Assembly (NCBI GenBank): GCA_905211645.1
Contig: CAJMBK010000001.1
Coordinates: 173,094 to 237,093 of the forward strand
Direction of reading: 5' to 3'
Origin: an uncultured Caryophanales bacterium
GTDB lineage: Bacteria; Bacillota_I; Bacilli_A; RFN20; CAG-288
Length of the DNA stretch: 64,000 nucleotides
In this document: piece after piece, positions 7,578-17,368 of the stretch
Layout of the letters: each line of letters starts with the position of its first letter
How positions within the stretch are numbered: position 1 is the stretch's first letter
The notes under the pieces: model-generated
Seen by the model: only the letters and a program-made list of their open reading frames with translations
What the model was told of the DNA's origin: nothing
The model's database searches: none
Translations under genes and position numbers: made by a program

Positions 7578-9926
7578 ATGTTAGTTGATTACAAAAACCA
7601 ATTAAACTCTGAGCAGTTTGAGGCTGTCACTTCTCCAGCTAAAAAATTAAGAATTATCGCTGGCGCTGGTACCGGTAAAACTAGGGTTTTAACTTATAGA
7701 GTTTGTTATCTGATAGACGAATTAAAGTACAATCCAAGTAACATTGTCTGCATCACTTTCACCAACAAAGTTGCAAAAGAGATGCAAGATAGAGTCAACA
7801 AGTTACTCACTGATGTCTATCCTGGTTCAGAAAGACCAATTATCTCAACATTCCATTCTTTTGCTTTAAGGTTGTTGAAGATTTTTGCTGATAAAGTCCC
7901 AGGTTACAAGAAAGATTTTTCAATCATCGATGATGAAGACCAGTACAAAGCATATTTTGCATCTATTGCCTCCAGCAAATATTTGCATGATTTAACAAAA
8001 AATGAGATTAAAGTTTTCAAAGCAATCATCTCCAAGTTAAAAAATAACGGCATCACTGCCGCTGAGATGACTGAAGATGATGTCGAGCATTCCGTTGATA
8101 AACTTTACTCTTATGAAAACATCAAGGAAGTTTACACACTTTATTCCGCTTATTTGAAGAAAGTCAATGTCATGGACTATGACGATTTACTTCTTTACGC
8201 AGAACTTTTAGTTGAAACTTACGCAGATATCAAGGCTTACTGCCAAAGAAAATTCAAATGTATTTTGGTTGATGAATTCCAAGATACCAACTGGATTCAA
8301 TTCAGATTCTTATCTGAAATCTGCACTGATGAAACTATGCTTACTGTTGTCGGCGACCCTGATCAAACAATCTACACCTGGCGTGGTGCTGATAATACAA
8401 TTATCAACAAATCAATCAAGAAGACATTCTCTGATTTAGTTGATGTTCCACTTATCAAGAACTACAGATCTGCACCTCAAATTATTCAATATGCAAATAA
8501 TTTGATTCAAAATAATTCCAACAGAATTCCTAAGATACTTGAAGCAATTCTAGAACAAACTGAAGAATTTGGTCCTGAATGTGTTGAATGCTACACTTTA
8601 GTTGATTCTGAATCTGAAGCAATCTTCATTTCCGAGAGAATCAAAGAGATGGTCAGTGAAAAGAAGATCAAATATTCCGATGTGGCTATCATCTATCGTG
8701 CAAACTACCTTTCTCGTGTTCTTGAAAAACGTTTGAACGAAAAAGGCATCCCATACAACGTTTACGGTGGTATCAAATACTTTGAACGTGCTGAAATTAA
8801 GGATGCTTTGGCTTATATGAAACTCTTAGTCAATGTCGATGATGACATCGCCTTTGAAAGAGTTATGAAGTCTCCTTCCAGAGGTGCTGGTGATGTCGTT
8901 TTCACCAGAGCAAGAGAAATTAGCGATGCTAAAAAGATTTCTCTTTACACCGTCTTTGAAAAGGAAGAACTCAAAAAGACCAAAGGTACAACTGCTTCGA
9001 TGGAGATTTTTTTCAAAGCATACAACAAGTGCAAAGATAGAATCGCCGTCAATCCTCATGATGGAAATATAGTTGTTAATGCAATTAAAACCTTGTTTGA
9101 AGAAACAGGTTTTATGAAGTATTTACGTGATGAAGATGAAAAGAAGGATTCTTCATCCACAAGTAAAGTTGATAACGTCATTGAACTTTTAGATTCACTC
9201 TCCAAGTTCTTTGAAAAGGATCAAGACAATCATTACCTTCAAAATCTTGAAGAGGAGCCTTCACTTCAACTCTTCTTGCAACAAACAAGTTTGCAATCAG
9301 CTCAAGATGACATCACTGACTCCGAAGGTCAAGTTTCTTTGATGACAGTTCACGTTGCTAAAGGACTTGAATTCAAAGTAGTCTTCGTTGTCGGCTTAGT
9401 TGAAAATATCTTCCCAAGTGTTCATAAGAATAATTCTGAAGAGGACATGGAGGAAGAAAGAAGATTGCTTTTCGTTGCTATGACAAGAGCAAAGAAATAT
9501 TTGGTTTTGACGACTTATGGTGGTTACTCCAAAGTTAACCAAGGAAATAACATTCCATCCCGTTTCTTGGAAGAAACTCAAATTAAAATCACTCACAAGA
9601 GAAAGAACCTCGACAACTTGCGTTTAGTTGGTGACTACACCAACAACAGAGGTGTCACATCCTACACAGATGAATCATGGCAGAAGAAATCTGCTTCACG
9701 CAATGCTAAGAAGGTTGAAGAAAGAGAAACTCCACAAAAATTTGGTAATATCAACGTTTCTACAACATCAGATAACTACGCAATCGGCGACAAGATTCAA
9801 CACGATAAATACGGTGTTGGTACTGTTGTTGCCTTGAAAGATGGCGGTAAGATCTCAGTTCAATTTGATCCAGAAACTGGTATTAAGACTTTAGTTATTG
9901 GCTTTAAAGCCTTTAGAAAGATTTAA
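7578..9926 (+). CDS. pcrA: UvrD/PcrA-family 3'-5' DNA helicase
   Basis: A 782-residue superfamily 1A helicase for repair and replication-fork clearance. Motifs in order: Q motif LNSEQFEAV, Walker A AGAGTGKT, motif II DEFQDTN, motif III DPDQTIYTWRGA, motif IV NYRS, motif V SLMTVHVAKGLEF and motif VI VAMTRAKKYL. The C-terminal tudor-like region HDKYGVGTVV is typical of PcrA and mediates RNA polymerase contact. Start chosen at ATG 7578, with GAGGA 8 bp upstream. Six bases separate it from ligA, the usual Firmicute pcrA-ligA pairing. Confidence 0.95.
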   Translation: MLVDYKNQLNSEQFEAVTSPAKKLRIIAGAGTGKTRVLTYRVCYLIDELKYNPSNIVCITFTNKVAKEMQDRVNKLLTDVYPGSERPIISTFHSFALRLLKIFADKVPGYKKDFSIIDDEDQYKAYFASIASSKYLHDLTKNEIKVFKAIISKLKNNGITAAEMTEDDVEHSVDKLYSYENIKEVYTLYSAYLKKVNVMDYDDLLLYAELLVETYADIKAYCQRKFKCILVDEFQDTNWIQFRFLSEICTDETMLTVVGDPDQTIYTWRGADNTIINKSIKKTFSDLVDVPLIKNYRSAPQIIQYANNLIQNNSNRIPKILEAILEQTEEFGPECVECYTLVDSESEAIFISERIKEMVSEKKIKYSDVAIIYRANYLSRVLEKRLNEKGIPYNVYGGIKYFERAEIKDALAYMKLLVNVDDDIAFERVMKSPSRGAGDVVFTRAREISDAKKISLYTVFEKEELKKTKGTTASMEIFFKAYNKCKDRIAVNPHDGNIVVNAIKTLFEETGFMKYLRDEDEKKDSSSTSKVDNVIELLDSLSKFFEKDQDNHYLQNLEEEPSLQLFLQQTSLQSAQDDITDSEGQVSLMTVHVAKGLEFKVVFVVGLVENIFPSVHKNNSEEDMEEERRLLFVAMTRAKKYLVLTTYGGYSKVNQGNNIPSRFLEETQIKITHKRKNLDNLRLVGDYTNNRGVTSYTDESWQKKSASRNAKKVEERETPQKFGNINVSTTSDNYAIGDKIQHDKYGVGTVVALKDGGKISVQFDPETGIKTLVIGFKAFRKI

Positions 9927-9932
9927 AAAATT

Positions 9933-11942
9933 ATGGATAACCTTGAATTAGTAAAAAAAAGAATTGAAGAATTAACTGCACTTTTAAATCAGTACAACAA
10001 AGAATATTACGTAAATAACGCTAGCTCAGTTTCTGATGCTGTCTACGATTCTTTGATGCATGAATTGAAACATTTGGAAGAGGAGTATCCTCAATTTAAG
10101 GATCGACTTTCACCTACCAATAGAGTCGGTGGCGGAGTCAGTTCTTCATTTAGAAAGGTTGTCCACGCAAAAAGTATGCTTTCTCTTGGAGATGTTTTCT
10201 CCAAGGAGGAAGTTATTGAATTTGATAGAAAAGTTAGAGAGATCACTCATCTTGATAAAGTTGAGTACATGTGTGAAGTTAAACTTGATGGTTTAGCAAT
10301 GACACTCATGTATGAAAATGGAAAACTTCTTTACGGTGCAACCAGAGGAGATGGTCAAGTTGGTGAAGATGTCACAACTAATTTATTAACTATCAAATCA
10401 ATTCCAACTGAAATTGATGATAAAAGAAGCATCGAAGTTCGTGGTGAAGTTTTCATGCCTAAGAAATCACTCGAACTTGTTAACAAAGAAAACCTTGCTC
10501 AAGGTAAACCACTTCTTGCTAACTGCAGAAATGGGGCCGCTGGATCAATTAGACAACTTGATAGTTCCATCACTGCAAAAAGAAAGCTTGAAGCAAACTG
10601 GTACTATTTCCCAAATGCTGAAGCATGCGGTTTCACAAAGCACTCTGATTCCTTAAATTACCTTGATAAATTAGGCTTTTTAACCAACAAGGAACGTAGA
10701 CTTGTTCATGGTATCGATGAAGTTTTGAAATACATAGATGAATATCATGAAAAACGTGAAAGTTTACCTTACGATATCGATGGTTTAGTCATCAAAGTTA
10801 ACGATTTGACTCTTTACGATGAAATTGGTTATACCATGAAAACCCCTAAATGGGCTATCGCTTACAAGTTTCCACCAATGGAAGCTAAGACATTGTTAAA
10901 AGATATTGTCTTAACTGTTGGTCGAACTGGAAGAGTTACACCAAATGCGATTTTAGAGCCTGTTAAAGTTGCTGGAAGCACAATTTCTAGAGCAACTTTG
11001 AATAATGAGGACTTTGTTAATGCACTTGATATAAGAATTGGTGACTATGTTTTCATTCATAAAGCAGGTGATGTTATCCCAGAAGTTATCGGAGTTGATA
11101 AATCATCGAGAAGTGAGGATTCAGTTCCTTACAAGTTTGATGAAAATTGCCCATACTGTGGTCATAAACTTGTCAGAAAAGAGATTCAACATTTCTGTGT
11201 AAATGAGTTATGTCCATCAAGAAGAGTTAATAAGCTTATTTATTTTGCTTCAGATAACGGTATGGATATCGATGGATTAGGTGATTCCGTTGTTGAATTA
11301 CTTTTCAACGAAGGATTTGTCAATGATGTTTCTGATTTCTACTGTTTGAAAGATCATAAGAATGAGCTTATTCAAATGGACGGCATGGCTGAAAAGAGTG
11401 TCAATGCACTTCTTGATTCAATTGAAAATTCAAAGAAGAATGACTTATACATGCTTATCACAAGTTTAGGTATCAATCACGTTGGTAAAAAGACTTCGAA
11501 GGGTCTAGCAACACACTTTAGAAATCTTGACGCTTTGATGTCAGCAAGTTTAGAAACATTACAGAATTTACCAGATATTGGTGGAATTACTGCTAATGAA
11601 ATTGTTAAATACTTTGCTGATGAAAAGAATAAAGAAATCATTGAAAAACTTAGAAATTACGGAGTTAATTTCAGATGTTTATCTGATGATAATTCCATCA
11701 AAGATAATTTCTTCAAAGGTAAGAAATTTGTTCTGACAGGAACAATTTCTGTACCAAGAGAAGAGATGGTAAAACGAATTGAAGCACTTGGTGGTATCAA
11801 TTTATCCTCTGTCACCAAGGCAACTGACTTTGTTATTGTCGGTGAGAAAGCAGGCAGTAAGAAGGATAAAGCAGAAAAGATGAACATAAGAATAATTTAT
11901 GAAAATGAACTGAATGAATTATTGAAGGAGGCAGAAAACTAA
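9933..11942 (+). CDS. ligA: NAD-dependent DNA ligase
   Basis: A 669-residue bacterial ligase that joins Okazaki fragments. Domains in order: Ia NAD-binding (YYVNNA), adenylation domain with the nucleotidyl Lys118 in KLDG, OB fold, four-Cys zinc finger (CPYCGH...CVNELCP), helix-hairpin-helix repeats, and a C-terminal BRCT domain (FVLTGTISVPR...). Length is normal. Second gene of the pcrA-ligA-gatCAB run. Confidence 0.98.
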   Translation: MDNLELVKKRIEELTALLNQYNKEYYVNNASSVSDAVYDSLMHELKHLEEEYPQFKDRLSPTNRVGGGVSSSFRKVVHAKSMLSLGDVFSKEEVIEFDRKVREITHLDKVEYMCEVKLDGLAMTLMYENGKLLYGATRGDGQVGEDVTTNLLTIKSIPTEIDDKRSIEVRGEVFMPKKSLELVNKENLAQGKPLLANCRNGAAGSIRQLDSSITAKRKLEANWYYFPNAEACGFTKHSDSLNYLDKLGFLTNKERRLVHGIDEVLKYIDEYHEKRESLPYDIDGLVIKVNDLTLYDEIGYTMKTPKWAIAYKFPPMEAKTLLKDIVLTVGRTGRVTPNAILEPVKVAGSTISRATLNNEDFVNALDIRIGDYVFIHKAGDVIPEVIGVDKSSRSEDSVPYKFDENCPYCGHKLVRKEIQHFCVNELCPSRRVNKLIYFASDNGMDIDGLGDSVVELLFNEGFVNDVSDFYCLKDHKNELIQMDGMAEKSVNALLDSIENSKKNDLYMLITSLGINHVGKKTSKGLATHFRNLDALMSASLETLQNLPDIGGITANEIVKYFADEKNKEIIEKLRNYGVNFRCLSDDNSIKDNFFKGKKFVLTGTISVPREEMVKRIEALGGINLSSVTKATDFVIVGEKAGSKKDKAEKMNIRIIYENELNELLKEAEN

Positions 11943-12242
11943 ATGAGAAAAGTTACTAAAGAAGTTTTAAAAAGTTGTGCTGAAAACTTACTTTTCGAGA
12001 TTGACGAAGATAATTTGAATAAATTATTGGAAGATTTTGATGCTTTATTGGCTCAAATCAATTATTTGCAAGCAATCGAAAATGTCGATGATATGACACC
12101 TATGGCTTTCCCATATGAATATCATCAAACTTATTTAAGACCAGATGTTCCTGGTGCTGCAACTAAAGCAGATAAAGTTTTAAAGATTGCAAAGAACAAG
12201 TTTGCAGATCAAATTAAAGTTAGTAAGGTTATTGGAGAGTAA
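11943..12242 (+). CDS. gatC: Aspartyl/glutamyl-tRNA amidotransferase subunit C
   Basis: A 99-residue GatC, the small clamp subunit that holds GatA and GatB together in the amidotransferase that converts Glu-tRNA(Gln) or Asp-tRNA(Asn) to the amide form. The conserved central NVDDMTPMAFP and R-x-D-V motifs (RPDVP) are present. AAGGAGG lies at the end of ligA, and the start directly abuts the ligA stop. Followed immediately by gatA and gatB. Confidence 0.94.
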   Translation: MRKVTKEVLKSCAENLLFEIDEDNLNKLLEDFDALLAQINYLQAIENVDDMTPMAFPYEYHQTYLRPDVPGAATKADKVLKIAKNKFADQIKVSKVIGE

Positions 12243-12243
12243 T

Positions 12244-13692
12244 ATGGCAATTAAATTGAATAAATCCATCACAAAATTACATAAAGATTTGACTCATCTT
12301 AGAACTGATGCATTCACTTTGGAAAAATTTGCTGAAAAGAAAATTAGTAGAGATAAATATAACTGTTACGAATGCTTAACTTTCAATAGAGCAGATAATG
12401 CAGTTAGAAAAATTAAGCATATTGAAGAAGATGAATTTTTAAAAGGTATTCCTTACGTTATTAAAGATAACTATTCTACAAAAGGGTTTCCAACTTGTGC
12501 TTCATCAGAATCATTAAATGGTTACATTCCACTTTTTGATGCTGAAATCGTTCGTAGATTGGATAAAAAAGGTGCAATCATGGTTGCAAAAACATCCATG
12601 GACGAACTTGCAATGGGTGGTACTGGTACAACATCTCATTTAGGTGTTACAAAGAACCCACTTGATACAACAAGAATTATTGGTGGTTCCTCATCAGGTA
12701 GTGCTGCAAGTTTACTTGCAGGTCACTGCACATTTGCAATCGGTTCTGACACTGGTGACTCTGTTAGAAAACCTGCTAGCTATGCTGGCTTAGTTGGTTT
12801 TAAACCTACATACGGATTAATTTCCCGTTACGGTTTATTCGGTTTCGCACAATCTATGGATACAGTTGCTTACTTTACAACCAATGTTCTCGACTCTGCA
12901 ATCTTAACCGATGCTTTAGCAGGTTATGATAAAAAAGATGCTTCATCATATGCAGGAAAGTATGATAAAAACTTTATTAAATATGCAAAAGTTGGTGTTA
13001 AAAATAAGAAACTTTGTTACTTTGAAGATTTGATTGAAGCAATTGAAAATAAAGAAGTTGTTGAGAAATTCTACAAGTTAGTTGAAACTTTGAAATCAAA
13101 TGGCTTCACAGTTGAAGGAGTAAAGTTTGGTACAACATTGCTCAATGCAATTTACCCAACTTACATGATTCTTTCATGTGCAGAAGCTTCAAGTAACGAT
13201 GCATGCTTAGATGGTATCAAGTATGGTCCATCAGGTGATGCAGAAGAATTTGAAAACTATCGTGAAATGATGAAGAACAACAGAACCAAAGGTTTCTGCG
13301 AGATGATTAAGAGAAGATTCGTCATCGGTAGTTTCTCACTTTTATCTGATAACAGATATGAAATTTTCGATAGAGCTCAAAAAGCAAGAGGTGCTATTGT
13401 TAGAAGAATGTATGAAATTTATTCTCAATACGACGCACTTATTTTACCTGCTTCAGGTCACGTTGCTCCTAAGATTGAAGATGTCAGTTACTCATGGAGC
13501 ACCACACCAGATTTCGTTGAAAATCATATGGCAATTGGTAACTTTGGCGGTTTCCCATCAATCACAATTCCATGGATGAAAGAAGATGCAACAAAGCTTC
13601 CAATCGGTGTCAACATCACATCACCAATCTTTACTGATGCAATGTTATTAGGTATTGCTTCAAGTATCGAAAAACTTGTAAAGGAGGACTAA
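12244..13692 (+). CDS. gatA: Aspartyl/glutamyl-tRNA amidotransferase subunit A
   Basis: A 482-residue amidase-signature protein, the glutaminase subunit of GatCAB. The Ser-cis-Ser-Lys triad is Lys74 (YVIKDN), Ser149 (GGSSSGS) and Ser173. The usual DTGGSIRQPAS loop reads DTGDSVRKPAS, a change also seen in relatives of the Mollicutes. ATG 12244 lies one base after the gatC stop and has GGAGAG upstream; longer in-frame starts would run back into gatC. Confidence 0.96.
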   Translation: MAIKLNKSITKLHKDLTHLRTDAFTLEKFAEKKISRDKYNCYECLTFNRADNAVRKIKHIEEDEFLKGIPYVIKDNYSTKGFPTCASSESLNGYIPLFDAEIVRRLDKKGAIMVAKTSMDELAMGGTGTTSHLGVTKNPLDTTRIIGGSSSGSAASLLAGHCTFAIGSDTGDSVRKPASYAGLVGFKPTYGLISRYGLFGFAQSMDTVAYFTTNVLDSAILTDALAGYDKKDASSYAGKYDKNFIKYAKVGVKNKKLCYFEDLIEAIENKEVVEKFYKLVETLKSNGFTVEGVKFGTTLLNAIYPTYMILSCAEASSNDACLDGIKYGPSGDAEEFENYREMMKNNRTKGFCEMIKRRFVIGSFSLLSDNRYEIFDRAQKARGAIVRRMYEIYSQYDALILPASGHVAPKIEDVSYSWSTTPDFVENHMAIGNFGGFPSITIPWMKEDATKLPIGVNITSPIFTDAMLLGIASSIEKLVKED

Positions 13693-13698
13693 ATTAAT

Positions 13699-15141
13699 AT
13701 GGAATTCACCCCTGTTATTGGTATTGAAATTCACGTTGAATTAAAGACAAAATCAAAAATGTTCTCTTCCGGACCAGTTACTTATGGTAAAAAGAGTAAT
13801 TCACAAACAGTTTTATTCGATTTAGCCTATCCTGGTACAATGCCTACAGTCAATAAAGAAGCAGTTAATTACGGTATTCAAATCGCAACTGCTTTGAATA
13901 TGGATATTGCAAAAACACTTATTTTCGATAGAAAGAATTACTTCTATTCAGATTTACCTAAAGGTTTCCAAATCACTCAACAACAATATCCAATCGGTTC
14001 CGATGGTTATTTAACTATTGAACTTGATGATGGTACAACAAAGCAAATTGGTGTTGAAAGAGCACACTTGGAAGAGGATACTGCAAAGCAACTCCACTTC
14101 CCAACTTACACTCTTTTAAACTACAATCGTGCTGGCACACCATTAGTTGAAATTGTTTCTCGTCCAGAGATGCACTCAGCTGAAGAAGCAAGTAAGTACG
14201 TTGAAGTTATCCACCAAATCATTACCTTTTTAGGTGTTTCCGATGGTAAGATGGAAGAAGGTTCCATGCGTTGTGACGTCAACATTTCCTTGATGCAAAA
14301 AGGTAGTAATGTTTTCGGTACCAAAGTTGAATGTAAGAACTTGAACTCAATTGCTAATGTTAGACAAGCAGTTGATTATGAAATTAAGAGACAAAGTGAA
14401 CTTTTGGAACAAGGCTTACCTGTTATTCAAGAAACAAGAAGATTCAACGATTCCAAGGGTATCACTGAAGTTATGCGTCAAAAATCTGATGCAGTCGACT
14501 ACAAGTACTTCAGAGAAAATAACATCGCCCCAATCGATTTATCCGATAGTTTTGTAAATCAATGTATCGCTTCTATGAAAGTTTTGCCTTGGGAATATAA
14601 GGAAAGATTTAAAGAGTTAGGTCTTTCAAGATATGAAATTGGTGAACTTTTGCTCGATAAAGAGAATGTATTCTTCTTCACATCAGTTCTTGAATTAGGA
14701 GTTAAAGATCCTAAGATTCTCTGGAACTTATTGATGGGTGAGATTATGTCTTACTGCAATAAGAAGGAGATTCATTTGAATGAACTCGAAGTAAATAAAC
14801 AGTATATTTGTGACTTAGCAAATGTCATTTCTTCAAATAAAATTTCCTTTAAGCAAGCAAAAGATGTTTTACAAGTTGTCTTGAATGAAGACAAAGATCC
14901 TGCTGAAGTTATCGCTGCTTTAGGTTTAGAACAAGTTAACGATGATAAAGTTATCAAAGAGATTGTTGATAAAGTCTTGGCAGAAAATACTCAATCCATC
15001 AAAGACTTCTTAAATGGTAAAGATAGAGCACTTGGTTACATCGTTGGTCAAGTTATGAAAGCAAGCAAAGGTAAAGTTAACCCATCAATTGCTAAAGAAT
15101 TAGTTGTTGCTGGTATTGAAGAATATAAGAAAAATGCCTAA
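13699..15141 (+). CDS. gatB: Aspartyl/glutamyl-tRNA amidotransferase subunit B
   Basis: A 480-residue GatB, the kinase/transamidase subunit that binds the mischarged tRNA and activates the side chain. It begins FTPVIGIEIHVEL, has the HLEEDTAK and YNRAGTPLVEIVSRPE cradle motifs and GSMRCDVNIS, and ends in a YqeY-like helical tail (LGYIVGQVMKASKGKVNP). AAGGAGG precedes the ATG. Last gat gene; the next gene overlaps it by 8 bp. Confidence 0.98.
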   Translation: MEFTPVIGIEIHVELKTKSKMFSSGPVTYGKKSNSQTVLFDLAYPGTMPTVNKEAVNYGIQIATALNMDIAKTLIFDRKNYFYSDLPKGFQITQQQYPIGSDGYLTIELDDGTTKQIGVERAHLEEDTAKQLHFPTYTLLNYNRAGTPLVEIVSRPEMHSAEEASKYVEVIHQIITFLGVSDGKMEEGSMRCDVNISLMQKGSNVFGTKVECKNLNSIANVRQAVDYEIKRQSELLEQGLPVIQETRRFNDSKGITEVMRQKSDAVDYKYFRENNIAPIDLSDSFVNQCIASMKVLPWEYKERFKELGLSRYEIGELLLDKENVFFFTSVLELGVKDPKILWNLLMGEIMSYCNKKEIHLNELEVNKQYICDLANVISSNKISFKQAKDVLQVVLNEDKDPAEVIAALGLEQVNDDKVIKEIVDKVLAENTQSIKDFLNGKDRALGYIVGQVMKASKGKVNPSIAKELVVAGIEEYKKNA

Positions 15142-15910
15142 TAATAATCCTTTAATTGAATGGACTGACTCTTTGAAAGAATCATTTTTTGCAAATTTCT
15201 GCGACTATGATTTTCCTTTCAAAGGAGTTAAAGTTCTTTATAATTCCAAATATCCGACATTGGATATTTGCAACAGAATTATCATCACGAAAGAACCTGA
15301 TTTAAGTTCATTTGATTTTAATGCTGATTACTCTAAAAGAATTATTTCTTTTCAACATAGAGATAAATTAGATTTGGCTAAGATTAAAGCTACTTTATCT
15401 AATTATTACATTGAAGATGAATTAATTAAATTTGCTTTTGGATTGAAGGAAGCAAAATTAGTTAGTCCTAAACTTGATGAAAACATTTCATTCGGTTTTC
15501 TTGAAACAGAAAAGTTCTTCTACATCGATGAGTTTTATGAGAAGAATATGAGCGAATATTATCCTCATGCTTCTTTAGATGAAATGAAATTATTTGATCA
15601 AGAATTTATTAATAGCCATGAAGCTTTCAAGAAATTAGTAATGATCACAGGCGATAAAATTGTTGCTGCTGCAACAATATATATGCATGAAGGATTAGTT
15701 TATTTTTATGATTTGTGTGTTGATAAAGAGTTCAGAGATGATAAGAATTTAAGAGTTAATTTCTTTATCTTCTTTGCAAATTTGTTTAAACAGTACGGTT
15801 TTTATGGAATTTACACGGAAGTTTTAAAAAGCAATAAATCGCTTAGTAAATTCTACAAGGAATTAGGTTTTCAAAAGTTTGATTCCGAACCTGTATTAAT
15901 CAGAAAATAA
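15134..15910 (+). CDS. GNAT-like acetyltransferase, uncharacterised
   Basis: A 258-residue protein whose last third has the GNAT look: ITGDKIVAAATIYMHEGLVYFYDLCVDKEFRD is beta4-beta5 with the acetyl-CoA loop region, followed by a helix and NKSLSKFYKELGFQKFD, the typical C-terminal tail. The N-terminal 140 residues are not recognised. Start ATG 15134 overlaps the gatB stop (ATGCCTAA), indicating translational coupling. Substrate unknown. An upstream ATG at 15104 lies inside gatB and lacks a better ribosome site. Confidence 0.65.
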   Translation: MPNNNPLIEWTDSLKESFFANFCDYDFPFKGVKVLYNSKYPTLDICNRIIITKEPDLSSFDFNADYSKRIISFQHRDKLDLAKIKATLSNYYIEDELIKFAFGLKEAKLVSPKLDENISFGFLETEKFFYIDEFYEKNMSEYYPHASLDEMKLFDQEFINSHEAFKKLVMITGDKIVAAATIYMHEGLVYFYDLCVDKEFRDDKNLRVNFFIFFANLFKQYGFYGIYTEVLKSNKSLSKFYKELGFQKFDSEPVLIRK

Positions 15911-15931
15911 ATTGTTGTTATCGTAAATTTT

Positions 15932-15961
15932 GCAACCTATGATGATGTAGGTTGCTTTTTA
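15932..15961 (+). terminator. Terminator ending the pcrA-ligA-gatCAB unit
   Basis: GCAACCTA and TAGGTTGC form an 8-bp stem around an 8-base loop, followed by five Ts and an AT-rich tail. It separates the gat operon from the tgt operon. Confidence 0.85.
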
Positions 15962-16236
15962 TTTGGAAAGTAAAATTTTTGAGAGAATTGAGACGTTTTG
16001 ACTTTTTGTATGTAAACTTTTTACAGTATAGTTTGGTTTATGCTTCAAATTCTCTAAAGTCAGTAGAAGATCTGGAACAGTTGTTGGAGTCTTCAATAGC
16101 GTCAGTAAAGATAACAAACTCATTCAAGGTTAATTCTTATAGATACTAAGTCCTCCTCACTTGAGGAGGATTTTTCATGCCTATTTATTTGAAGTTAAAA
16201 ATTATAAAATATATAGGCACTTTGAGGAGGTTAAGC
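15962..16236 (+). promoter_or_regulatory. Structured leader upstream of tgt, candidate attenuator
   Basis: This 275-base gap lies between a terminator and tgt. A TATAGT box at 16027-16032 could start a transcript of about 140 bases that runs into a second intrinsic terminator at 16151-16175. The leader has several short inverted repeats, including TGTAAA/TTTACA, AGAGAATT/AATTCTCT and GAAGA/TCTTC, and TGCCTAT/ATAGGCA between the terminator and the start codon. The terminator's left arm TCCTCCTC can pair with its own right arm or with the tgt ribosome site GAGGAGG at 16224-16230. No preQ1-I consensus (the CCC...AAAAAACUA pattern) was seen. Confidence 0.45.
16151..16175 (+). terminator. Intrinsic terminator immediately upstream of tgt
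   Basis: TCCTCCTC, a four-base loop and GAGGAGGA form a perfect 8-bp stem followed by five Ts. It stands 61 bases before the tgt start, with no gene between it and the previous terminator, so it likely terminates a leader RNA. The stem contains an exact anti-Shine-Dalgarno sequence. Confidence 0.8.
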
Positions 16237-17367
16237 ATGAATAAAAAGACATTTTCAATCGAAATTTTACACAAAGATAAGAATTCAAATGCCCGTTATG
16301 GACTTTTGCATACTCCTCATGGAACAGTTGAATTACCAATGTTCATGCCTGTTGGCACCTTAGCCACAGTTAAAACTTTATCCCCTGAAGAGATTAAAGA
16401 GATGGGTGCTGGAGTTATTCTTGCTAATACTTATCACCTTCATTTAAGACCTGGTGAAGATATTGTTGATATGGCTGGCGGTGTTCATAAATTTATGAAT
16501 TACGATGGACCAATGCTAACAGATAGTGGCGGTTTCCAAGTCTTTTCACTTTCAGATAGCAGAAAAATTTCAGAAGAAGGAGTCATGTTTAAGTCCCATT
16601 TAGATGGTTCAAAACATTTCTTTTCACCTGAAAAAGTTATGGAAATCGAACAGAAAATCGGTGCAGATATCGCAATGTGCTTAGATGAATGTACACCTTA
16701 TCCTGTCACAAGAGAATATATGAAAAACTCTGTTGATAGAACACTTCGTTGGGCAAAAAGATGCATTGATAGCCACACACGAGAAGATCAAGCTCTTTTT
16801 GGTATAGTTCAAGGTGGTGACTTCCAAGATATCAGAGAATACTGTGCTAAAGAATTGGCTAAGATGGATTTTGATGGCTATTCAATCGGTGGTACATCAA
16901 TTGGTGAACCAGCTGAAGTTGAATACAGAATGGTATCTTATGCAATTAAATACTTGCCAGAAGATAAACCAAGATATTTGATGGGTGTTGGTAGCTTAAA
17001 TTATATTTTAGATGGCATTGAAAAAGGTGTAGATATGTTTGACTGCGTTTTGCCAACTAGAATTGCAAGACATGGTGCTTTGATGACTTCTCATGGAAGA
17101 ATAAATATTAAGAATGCAAAGTATAAAACAGACTTCACACCTATTGATGATGAATGTGATTGCTACACCTGCAAACACTACACAAAAGCATATGTAAATC
17201 ACCTTATTAAATGTGATGAAACCTTTGGTAAAAGACTTTGCTCCATTCATAATTTGAGATTTTTAATTAGAATTATGGAGCAAGCAAGACAAGCTATCAA
17301 AGAAGATAGATTCAGTGAATTTAAGAATGAAATCCTTGCCAAATACAAGGATGAAAGAGGCTTTTAA
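16237..17367 (+). CDS. tgt: tRNA-guanine transglycosylase
   Basis: A 376-residue enzyme that swaps G34 of GUN-anticodon tRNAs for a deazaguanine base (preQ1 in most bacteria). Catalytic Asp96 is in TDSGGFQVF, the second Asp in DCVLPTR, and the zinc site is CDCYTC...H near the C terminus. ATG 16237 was chosen because GAGGAGG lies six bases upstream; an earlier in-frame ATG at 16177 lies right after the terminator hairpin with no ribosome site. First gene of a five-gene queuosine operon; likely controlled by the leader before it. Confidence 0.97.
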   Translation: MNKKTFSIEILHKDKNSNARYGLLHTPHGTVELPMFMPVGTLATVKTLSPEEIKEMGAGVILANTYHLHLRPGEDIVDMAGGVHKFMNYDGPMLTDSGGFQVFSLSDSRKISEEGVMFKSHLDGSKHFFSPEKVMEIEQKIGADIAMCLDECTPYPVTREYMKNSVDRTLRWAKRCIDSHTREDQALFGIVQGGDFQDIREYCAKELAKMDFDGYSIGGTSIGEPAEVEYRMVSYAIKYLPEDKPRYLMGVGSLNYILDGIEKGVDMFDCVLPTRIARHGALMTSHGRINIKNAKYKTDFTPIDDECDCYTCKHYTKAYVNHLIKCDETFGKRLCSIHNLRFLIRIMEQARQAIKEDRFSEFKNEILAKYKDERGF

Positions 17368-17368
17368 G

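Noticed and set aside
12244..13692. DTGDS in place of DTGGS in GatA as a lost active site
   Set aside because: The nucleophile Ser173 and the other triad residues are all present; the Gly to Asp change is, to my knowledge, found in other low-GC lineages.
15959..16123. 54-codon minus-strand frame in the same gap
   Set aside because: No ribosome site or promoter; composition looks random, and it overlaps the candidate leader on the other strand.
15952..16149. 65-codon plus-strand frame upstream of tgt
   Set aside because: Its ATG lies inside the terminator hairpin of the previous unit, it has no ribosome site, and it covers the structured leader.
16027..16175. preQ1 or T-box riboswitch upstream of tgt
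   Set aside because: Neither the preQ1-I pattern nor the T-box UGGNACC-type bulge was found, so it is reported only as an unassigned leader.
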